DNA from: Pseudomonas paraeruginosa PA7
Lineage (GTDB): Bacteria > Pseudomonadota > Gammaproteobacteria > Pseudomonadales > Pseudomonadaceae
DNA: 64,000 nucleotides
NCBI RefSeq assembly: GCF_000017205.1
Contig: NC_009656.1
Location: forward strand, 5,820,501 to 5,884,500
Direction of reading: 5' to 3'
Shown: positions 57,969-64,000 of the stretch, piece after piece
How positions within the stretch are numbered: the first letter of the stretch is position 1
How the letters are laid out: each line of letters opens with the position of its first letter
Notes under the pieces: model-generated
What the model was told of the DNA's origin: nothing
The model's database searches: none
The model's input: only the letters and a program-made list of their open reading frames with translations
Program-made: the position numbers and the translations under genes

Positions 57969-58684
57969 CATGTCGATGGAACAGGCAGCAACGGACGGAG
58001 CCGCTCGTCGAACTGCTCCAGGCGCGGAAAGACCAGCGGAACATCGTCCTCCAGGCGCGCCAGGCGGGCGCGATAGGCGGCCAGGAACGCCCCGCGCGCC
58101 TCGTCGCTGATGTAAGGCACGTGCCAGGCGACGAAGGGCGCCAGCACCTGCATGCCGACATAGGCCAGGGTGCCGCGCAGGAGCGGCCGCAGCATGTCCT
58201 CCAGCGGCCCGTGGATGGCGCCCTCGCCGAACATGTGCTGGCGCCCGCCCAGGGTCAGGCTGACCAGCGCCTTCTTGCCGGCCAGGCCACCCTGGTCGTA
58301 GAAGCGCTTGCCGCCGTAGCAGACCCCGGAGACCAGCACGCGGTCGAACCAGCCCTTGAGGATCGCCGGCACCGAGAACCAGTAGAGCGGGAAGTTGAGG
58401 ATCAGCAGGTCGGCCCACAGCAGCTTGTCCAGCTCGGCCTGGATGTCGGCGGCCAGGCTCTGGCGCTTGACGCTCTCGCGCTGCTCCAGGGCGTACACCA
58501 GGTAGTCGGGATCGGCGCGTTCGGCGAAGTCGGCGGCACTGGCCACCGGGTTCCAGTTCATCGCGTAGAGGTCCGAGACCTGCACCGCGTGGCCCTGGCC
58601 TGCCAGGGTCTCGCATGCCTGGTCACAGAGCGCGCGGGTGAAGGATTGCGGTTCGTTGTGGGCGTGGACGATCAGTACGTTCAT
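57968..58684 (-). CDS. NAD(P)H:quinone oxidoreductase, flavodoxin-like
   Basis: 238 residues beginning MNVLIVHAHNEPQSFTRAL, the NQO/MdaB-type flavodoxin fold. FMN/FAD-binding and active-site motifs include LILNFPLYWFSVPAILKGWFDRV and SLTLGGRQHMF. Likely two-electron quinone reductase. It is 50 bases after aruH, so it may be in the aru operon, although no role in arginine use is known to me. Confidence 0.85.
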   Translation of the reverse strand: MNVLIVHAHNEPQSFTRALCDQACETLAGQGHAVQVSDLYAMNWNPVASAADFAERADPDYLVYALEQRESVKRQSLAADIQAELDKLLWADLLILNFPLYWFSVPAILKGWFDRVLVSGVCYGGKRFYDQGGLAGKKALVSLTLGGRQHMFGEGAIHGPLEDMLRPLLRGTLAYVGMQVLAPFVAWHVPYISDEARGAFLAAYRARLARLEDDVPLVFPRLEQFDERLRPLLPVPST

Positions 58685-58734
58685 CGTGGTTTCCGAATCG
58701 TGGTGATCGGCCGCATCGCTCGCGGCCGAGGGTT

Positions 58735-59916
58735 TCAGGCCTGGCCGAGCGACTCGGCGGCGCACAGCGCGATGCGCCGGCAGGCTTCGCGCAGCGGTTC
58801 GGCACCAAGCACCAGGCCGAGACGGATATGCCCGGCGGCGCTCGGGCCGAAGGCTTCGCCGGCGAGCACCGAGACGCCATGGCGGTCCAGCAGGCGGTCG
58901 GCGAAGGCCTGGGCGGAAAGTCCGGTGGGGCGGATATCGACCATCACGAACATGCCGCCGTCCGGGCACAACGGACGCAGGCCGGGGCTGTCGGCCAGGC
59001 ATTCGAGCACCAGGTCGCGGCGGCGGCGGTAGGCCTCGCGCATCACCTCCAACTCCGGCAGCGGCGCTTCCAGCGCGGTGCAGGCGGCATCCTGGATGAA
59101 CGCCGGCGAGCCATAGAGCATGCACAGGGCGAGGTTCTCCAGGTGCGCGCAGAGCGCCGCGGGGCCGACCACCCAGCCGACCCGCCAACCGGTCATCGCA
59201 TGGGACTTCGACAGGCTGTTCAGGGTCGCGGTGCGCTCGGCCATCCCCGGCAGGCTGGCCGGACTGACGTGCTCGCCGTCGAACAGCAGTTCGCTGTAGA
59301 CCTCGTCGGAGATCATCCACAGGTCATGAGCCCTGCACAGCTCGGCCAGGGCTTCCCAGGTGGCCCGCGGCAGGCTGGCGCCGGACGGGTTGTGCGGGCT
59401 GTTCAGCGCCATCGCGCGCGTGCGCGGGGTGATCAGTGCGGCGACCTCCCCGGCCTGCACGCGGAAGCCATTCTCGGAGCGCACCGGCACCGGCACCACC
59501 CGCGCGCCACAGGCGCCGAACACCGCTTCGTAGGTGACGTACATCGGCTCGGCGACTATCACCTCGTCGCCCGGATCCAGCAGGCACTGCACCACCGCGT
59601 ACAGCGCGCACTGGGCGCCGGCCAGCACCACCACCTGCTCCGCGTCCACCGCCTGGCCGCTACGCCGACGGTGGCGCTCGGCGATGCGCTGGCGCAGGGC
59701 GCGCTTGCCGCGCACCTCGGCGTAGTGGGTGTGGCCGGCCAGCAGGCTGTCGATGGCCGACCGGACGATGGGCGCCGGGGTGTCGAAGTCGGGGTCGCCG
59801 ACCGACAGCAGGAGGATGTCCTCGCCCTGCTCGACCCGCGCCAGCGCGCGATAGTGGATGTTCCAGGCAGCGGCGCCGTCGCCGGCGATACGTTGGGTGA
59901 GGTCGGAATAGCGCAT
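58735..59916 (-). CDS. aruH: Arginine:pyruvate transaminase AruH
   Basis: PLP aminotransferase of 393 residues. In P. aeruginosa AruH moves the amino group of L-arginine to pyruvate, giving 2-ketoarginine and alanine. Fold type I signs: PLP lysine K237 in SLSKSHAMTGWRVG, ALNSPHNPSG and DEVYSELLFDGEH. AAGGAGAG lies before the ATG. It is 22 bases after aruI; identification rests on this pairing. Confidence 0.92.
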   Translation of the reverse strand: MRYSDLTQRIAGDGAAAWNIHYRALARVEQGEDILLLSVGDPDFDTPAPIVRSAIDSLLAGHTHYAEVRGKRALRQRIAERHRRRSGQAVDAEQVVVLAGAQCALYAVVQCLLDPGDEVIVAEPMYVTYEAVFGACGARVVPVPVRSENGFRVQAGEVAALITPRTRAMALNSPHNPSGASLPRATWEALAELCRAHDLWMISDEVYSELLFDGEHVSPASLPGMAERTATLNSLSKSHAMTGWRVGWVVGPAALCAHLENLALCMLYGSPAFIQDAACTALEAPLPELEVMREAYRRRRDLVLECLADSPGLRPLCPDGGMFVMVDIRPTGLSAQAFADRLLDRHGVSVLAGEAFGPSAAGHIRLGLVLGAEPLREACRRIALCAAESLGQA

Positions 59917-59938
59917 GGATGCTCTCCTTGTCCGGCGG

Positions 59939-61549
59939 TCAGCGCGCGCAGGCGTGCCGCAGTTCGATCAGGGTCACGCCAGGATGCTCGAAGCCGGCCC
60001 GCAGGTCCCGCTCCAGTTCGTCCAGGTCCTGCGGCTGGCGCACCGCGCAGCCGTAGGCGCGGCCCAGCAGGGCGAAATCGGGGTTGCGCGGCAGCACGCC
60101 GATCGGCTCGATGTCCAGGCCGAGCATATCGTCGCGGATCTGGCCGAGCGCGTCGTTGTTCCACAGTAGCACCACCAGCGGACTGTCCAGTTCCTCGCTG
60201 GCGGTGGCCAGTTCCTGCGCGGTGTAGAGGAAGCCGCCATCGCCGACCAGCACCAGGCCCGGGCGCTGCGGGGCGCCGAGCTTGGCGCCGATGCCGGCCG
60301 GCAGGCCGTAGCCGAGGGTGCCGTAGCCGGTGGGATGCAGCCAGCTGCGCGGCGCTCGGCTGGCGAACGCGTAGTTGCCGGTATAGGCCAGCTGGGTCAT
60401 GTCGGTGCTGACGAAAGCATCGGCCGGCAGCGCAGCGGCGATCCGGTCGAGGATCGCCTGGTGCAGCGCCTGTAGCGGCGCGTGTGCCGCGCGGATCTCC
60501 GTGCGCAGGCGCGCCACCCTCGCGGCGGCCGGCGCGCCGTCGCGGGCCTCCTGCGGCAGGCGCGCCAGCAGCGCCTCCAGGGTCTGCCGGGCGTCGCCCT
60601 TGAGCGCCACGGCAGAGGGATAGAAGTCGTTGAACTTGCGCGGGTCGATATCGACGCGGATCAGTTCGCCGGACAGCGGCAGGCGTTCGCGCCAGAAGTC
60701 GGTGTCGGCCATCTCGGTGCCCACCGCCAGCACCAGGTCGGCCTCGGCGATCATCTCCCAGCCCGGCGCCACGCACAGGCTGGCCCCCGCGTTGAGCGGA
60801 GCGTCCGGGGGCAGCAGGCCCTTGCCGGCGACGCTGGTGAACAGCGGCGCGGCCAGGCGCTCGCTCAGCGCGGCAAGCGCCTCGGCGGCCGCCAGCGCGC
60901 CGCCGCCGGCGATGAGCATCGGTCGCCGGGCCGCAGCCAGGCGCTCCGCCGCCGCCCGCAATGCCTCGGTGCACGGCACGCCACGACCAGGGCGGCGCGC
61001 CACGGCAGCGCTCCAGTCATGGGCCACCGGCGCGGCGAGCACGTCGAGCGGGATCGAGATATGCACCGGGCGCGGACGCTCGCTGTCGAACACCGCGTAG
61101 GCCCGGGCGATCAGTTCGGGCAGCTGTTCCGGGCTCAAGGCCAGGGCGGAGAACGCAGTGATCGGCGCGGTCATGGCACGCTGGTCCTGGGTCTCGTGCA
61201 GGCAGCCCCAGCCCTTGCCCAGGCTGGCGCTGTGGTTGACGCTGGAGATCACCAGCAGCGGCACCGAGTCGGCGTAGGCCTGGCCGATGGCGGTGGCGAC
61301 GTTGGTCACGCCCGGCCCGGTGATGACGAAGCACACTCCCGGCTTGCCGCTGACCCGCGCATAGCCGTCGGCCATGAAGCCGGCGCCCTGCTCGTGGCGG
61401 GTCAGCACGTGGCGGATGCCGCTGCCCGGAAGTCCGCGGTACAGCTCGAGGGTATGCACGCCGGGAATGCCGAAAACGGTATCCACGCCGTAGTTGGCCA
61501 GCAAGCGGACCAGGGCCTGGCCGGCGGTGAGGGTCTTCTGGGGTTGCAT
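59939..61549 (-). CDS. aruI: 2-ketoarginine decarboxylase AruI (ThDP-dependent)
   Basis: 536 residues from MQPQKTLTAGQALVRLL. ThDP-enzyme family: catalytic Glu in TRHEQGAGFMADGYAR, ThDP-binding motif GDGGFLYTAQELATA to NND, and acetolactate-synthase-like architecture. It converts 2-ketoarginine to 4-guanidinobutyraldehyde. AGGA precedes the ATG. The in-frame extension to 61624 is not used. Confidence 0.92.
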   Translation of the reverse strand: MQPQKTLTAGQALVRLLANYGVDTVFGIPGVHTLELYRGLPGSGIRHVLTRHEQGAGFMADGYARVSGKPGVCFVITGPGVTNVATAIGQAYADSVPLLVISSVNHSASLGKGWGCLHETQDQRAMTAPITAFSALALSPEQLPELIARAYAVFDSERPRPVHISIPLDVLAAPVAHDWSAAVARRPGRGVPCTEALRAAAERLAAARRPMLIAGGGALAAAEALAALSERLAAPLFTSVAGKGLLPPDAPLNAGASLCVAPGWEMIAEADLVLAVGTEMADTDFWRERLPLSGELIRVDIDPRKFNDFYPSAVALKGDARQTLEALLARLPQEARDGAPAAARVARLRTEIRAAHAPLQALHQAILDRIAAALPADAFVSTDMTQLAYTGNYAFASRAPRSWLHPTGYGTLGYGLPAGIGAKLGAPQRPGLVLVGDGGFLYTAQELATASEELDSPLVVLLWNNDALGQIRDDMLGLDIEPIGVLPRNPDFALLGRAYGCAVRQPQDLDELERDLRAGFEHPGVTLIELRHACAR

Positions 61550-61610
61550 GGGCAATATCCTCGTCCAGTTCGGCGACCATCGGAGTCGCCGTTCGCGCCG
61601 CAGCGCTCTT

Positions 61611-61640
61611 GCTCCCACTCCCACAAGCGGGAGGGGGAGC
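61611..61640 (-). other. Hairpin between the acyl-CoA synthetase gene and aruI
   Basis: gctccc and gggagc plus ctccc and gggag form an 11-step stem with one mismatch in the 111-base gap; no U-tract. It may tune differential mRNA levels within the operon. Confidence 0.45.
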
Positions 61641-61660
61641 CGTCGTGTCCCCCCGGGCCT

Positions 61661-63751
61661 TCAGCCATTGGCCAGCCGGATCAACGCATCCACCGCCAGC
61701 GCTCCCTCGGCATCCGCCAGCAACGGGTTGACGTCCAGCTCCAGCAGGCGCTCGGCATGTTCGCAGGCGAATTCGGCGACCGCACGGATCGCCGCCACCA
61801 GGGACTCCATGCATACCGCCGGGCGACCGCGGAAGCCGCTGAGCAACGGCGCGCTGCGCAGGCTCAGCAGGGCATCGCGGATCGCCGCGTCGGTGGTCGG
61901 CAGGAGCAGGCTGCGACTGTCGCGCAGCAGCTCCACGAGTATCCCGCCGGCACCGATCACCAATGCCAGGCCGAAGCCCTCCTCGCGCTTGACCCCGACG
62001 ATCAGCTCGGCCAGCGGCGCGCCAGCCATGCGCTCCAGCAACACGCGCTCGAAGACCAGTTGCGGCGCGTGCCGGGCCAGGCTTTCGCGCATGTCGAACA
62101 ATGCCGCCTCCAACGCCGCCTCGTTGCGCAGGCCGAGCGCCACGCCGCCGGCCTCGGTCTTGTGCGGCAGTGCGGCGCTGACCGCCTTGAGCACCAGCGG
62201 GAAGCCGAGGTCGAGGGCCGCTTCGCGGGCCTGGCCGGGGGTGCTCAGCACCCCCTGGGGCAGCGGCAGGCCGAAGGGTTTCAACGCCTGCTTGGATTGC
62301 CACTCGTCGAGCAGGTAGCCATCGCTCGCCAGCGGCCCTGGGCAGATCGGCACCAACGCCGCCTCACCGCGCTCCAGCAGCGCCACACGGCGCTGGCGGT
62401 AGCGGGCGATCCGTCCCCAGGCGGCGAGACCATCCTCGACGCCCTGCAGCGCAGCGACGCCCTCGCCGTGCAACAGTTCGCGGGCCCGGGCCGGCAGCAG
62501 TTCCGGGAACGCCGAGGCGATGAAGCCGATCTTGCCGTGGCGCTTCAGCGCGGCGCAGTAGCGTTGCAGAAGCAGGTCGCACTGCGGCCGCTCGCCGGTT
62601 TCCTCGCCCGGATAGTCGAGCACCAGCAGGGCGGCGTCGGCAGGGCTGCGCAAAGCGCTGTCGAGCATTTCCTCCAGGGCCGCGGCATCGCCCCAGATGG
62701 CGGTGGTGAAGTCCAGCGGGTTGGCGATGTTGGCGTAGTCGGGCAGCACCCCGGCCAGTTCGTCGCGCTGTCCGGCATCGAAAGACGGCAATGCCAGGCC
62801 GTTGCGCTCGGCGTAATCGGCGATCAACCCGGCGTCGCCGCCGGAGCAGGCCAGCGCGACCAGGCTCGGCCCGCCAGGCAGGTGGCCGCAGGCGGCGGCC
62901 TTGAGGGTTTCGACGAAGCTCACCGGGCCGCTCACGCGGATTACCCCGAGGCGCTCGAACAGGCTGTCGTAGAGCGCGTCGGAACCGGCCAGGGAACTGG
63001 TGTGGCTGAGCGCGAGGGCTGCACCGATCTCCGACACCCCGGTCTTCAGGGCGATCACCGGCACGCCTTTCTGCAACGCCTTATAGGCCGCGCGGGCGAA
63101 CCCCGGGACGTTCTTCAGCCCTTCCAGATGCAGGCCGATGGCAGTCACCCGCGGCTCGTCGAGCAGCACATCCATCAGCTCGGCGATGCCCAGCTGCGCC
63201 TGGTTGCCCACCGATGCCATATAGGCCACCGGCAGCGAACGGTCGCTCATCGACAGGTTGTAGGCGAAGTTGCCGCTCTGCGTCAGCACCGCGACGCCCC
63301 GCTCCACCTGCCGACCGCCATGTGCCACCGGCCATAGCGCGGCGCCGTGCAGGTAGTCGAGCAGGCCGTAGCAGTTCGGGCCGAGCAGCGCCATTTCGCC
63401 GGCGGCGGCCAGCAGCCGACATTGCACGGCCAGACCCTGTTCGCCGGTTTCGGCGAAGCCGGAGGCATAGCAGATCGCCCCGCCGGCACCTTTGGCGGCG
63501 AGCGCGGCGACCGCGTCGAGGGTCAGTTCGCGGTTGGTGGCGACGAACGCCGCGTCCGGGCCGCACGGCAGGTCGGCGACGCTGGCCACGCAGGGTACGC
63601 CTTCGAGTTCGGCGTGCTGCGGATTGACCAGCCACAACTGGCCGGCGAAACCGCTTTCGGCACAGCGTTTCAGGGCACGCGCCATGCCACGGCCGCCGAT
63701 GAAGGCGAGATGCCTGGGTGCCAGCAGGCGCTTGAGGTTTTCACGATTCAT
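61661..63751 (-). CDS. NDP-forming acyl-CoA synthetase
   Basis: Start at 63751 (MNRENLKRLLAPRHLAF), 696 residues; a TTG further upstream would overlap the previous gene. Order: CoA-binding domain (FIGGRGMARALKRC), succinyl-CoA-ligase-like domains with ALGPNCYGLLDY-type sequence and the phosphohistidine loop ALSHTSSLAGSDA, and a C-terminal ATP-grasp beta-subunit domain (EAALDLGFPLVLKAVSAALPHKTEAGG). It forms a CoA thioester from an acid and ATP or ADP. In the aru operon the substrate may be 4-guanidinobutyrate. Confidence 0.87.
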   Translation of the reverse strand: MNRENLKRLLAPRHLAFIGGRGMARALKRCAESGFAGQLWLVNPQHAELEGVPCVASVADLPCGPDAAFVATNRELTLDAVAALAAKGAGGAICYASGFAETGEQGLAVQCRLLAAAGEMALLGPNCYGLLDYLHGAALWPVAHGGRQVERGVAVLTQSGNFAYNLSMSDRSLPVAYMASVGNQAQLGIAELMDVLLDEPRVTAIGLHLEGLKNVPGFARAAYKALQKGVPVIALKTGVSEIGAALALSHTSSLAGSDALYDSLFERLGVIRVSGPVSFVETLKAAACGHLPGGPSLVALACSGGDAGLIADYAERNGLALPSFDAGQRDELAGVLPDYANIANPLDFTTAIWGDAAALEEMLDSALRSPADAALLVLDYPGEETGERPQCDLLLQRYCAALKRHGKIGFIASAFPELLPARARELLHGEGVAALQGVEDGLAAWGRIARYRQRRVALLERGEAALVPICPGPLASDGYLLDEWQSKQALKPFGLPLPQGVLSTPGQAREAALDLGFPLVLKAVSAALPHKTEAGGVALGLRNEAALEAALFDMRESLARHAPQLVFERVLLERMAGAPLAELIVGVKREEGFGLALVIGAGGILVELLRDSRSLLLPTTDAAIRDALLSLRSAPLLSGFRGRPAVCMESLVAAIRAVAEFACEHAERLLELDVNPLLADAEGALAVDALIRLANG

Positions 63752-63816
63752 GTCGGTTCTCGATTCGGAACATGGCAGCCTTCCCCTCTCCCCTGGAGGA
63801 GACGGGAGCCAGGACT

Positions 63817-64000
63817 TCAACGCAGCAACGGCCGTAGCAGTTCGCGGGAAACGATGTGCCGCTGGATTTCCGAAGTGCCCTCCCAGATCCGCTCGATCCG
63901 CGCGTTGCGCCAGATGCGCTCGACCGGTCCTTCATCCATCAGGCCCATGCCGCCGAAGATCTGCACCGCTTCGTCGGCGACCTTGCCGAGGGTCTCGCTG
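63817..64000 (-). CDS. Acyl-CoA dehydrogenase (3' end only)
   Basis: The last 60 codons, running off the window. The C-terminal signature of flavin acyl-CoA dehydrogenases is clear: ADEAVQIFGGMGLMDEGP, then RNARIERIWEGTSEIQRHIV, ending RELLRPLLR. It is first in the visible operon, 65 bases before the acyl-CoA synthetase gene. Confidence 0.93.
   Translation of the reverse strand, partial: SETLGKVADEAVQIFGGMGLMDEGPVERIWRNARIERIWEGTSEIQRHIVSRELLRPLLR

Noticed and set aside
60482-63337. A 951-codon open frame on the plus strand opposite aruI and the acyl-CoA synthetase
   Set aside because: Antisense shadow of two well-supported genes; composition is rich in R, Q, G, A and H without domains.

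Overview
The window is chromosomal DNA from Pseudomonas aeruginosa or a very close relative. This rests on recognising the gene order and proteins from memory (alr-dnaB-rplI-rpsR-rpsF, rnr, tandem tRNA-Leu, purA-hisZ, hflC/K/X-hfq-miaA-mutL-amiB, orn-rsgA-motBA, rhdA-psd, fimX, serB, parC/parE, cpdA, thiC, aruH-aruI) and on high GC with strong third-position GC bias; no database search was made. Almost everything is conserved core genome with tightly packed, often overlapping genes. I see no insertion sequence, prophage, integron or CRISPR array.

Layout. 1-1706: 5'-truncated membrane diguanylate cyclase, meeting alr tail to tail. 1707-10106 (minus): alr, dnaB and the rpsF-rpsR-DUF2232-rplI ribosomal operon with its own promoter and structured leader, then rlmB and rnr. 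10219-10650: a strong promoter, two identical tRNA-Leu(CAG) genes and a terminator. 10716-23771 (minus): purA, hisZ, a DUF2065 gene, hflC, hflK, hflX, hfq, miaA, mutL, amiB, tsaE, nnr. 23854-28551: queG, orn, rsgA, motB, motA. 28692-36245 (plus): an HDOD protein, rhdA, psd, a protein with a PilZ-like motif, and fimX. 36333-39844: serB divergent from an Smp-like gene and a YdjM-like gene. 39899-49369 (minus): a PqiC-like lipoprotein, parC, an aspartic protease, an esterase-like protein, parE, yqiA, cpdA, a DUF1249 gene and nudF. 49612-54204: a DUF3298-type lipoprotein, thiC with a TPP riboswitch, and a TolC-like protein. 54205-57968: an AT-rich gap followed by a 991-residue TpsA-like exoprotein with GLUG repeats, the most accessory-looking part of the window. 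57968-64000 (minus): a quinone oxidoreductase, aruH, aruI, an NDP-forming acyl-CoA synthetase and the end of an acyl-CoA dehydrogenase, together the arginine transaminase operon.

Most notable observations. (1) ParC carries leucine at residue 87 (TTG codon), the S87L change known from fluoroquinolone-resistant clinical isolates. (2) The TpsA-like gene has an ESPR signal, a TPS domain and about thirteen GLUG repeats, but no TpsB transporter beside it; it sits behind an AT-rich stretch that looks like a target for MvaT/H-NS silencing. (3) The gene just upstream of fimX carries a PilZ-like NxSxxG motif and a sigma-S-type -10, suggesting a link to c-di-GMP and type IV pili. (4) The rpsF leader can form two mutually exclusive hairpins. 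(5) The gap between parC and the lipoprotein gene contains three hairpins in a row and could encode a small RNA.
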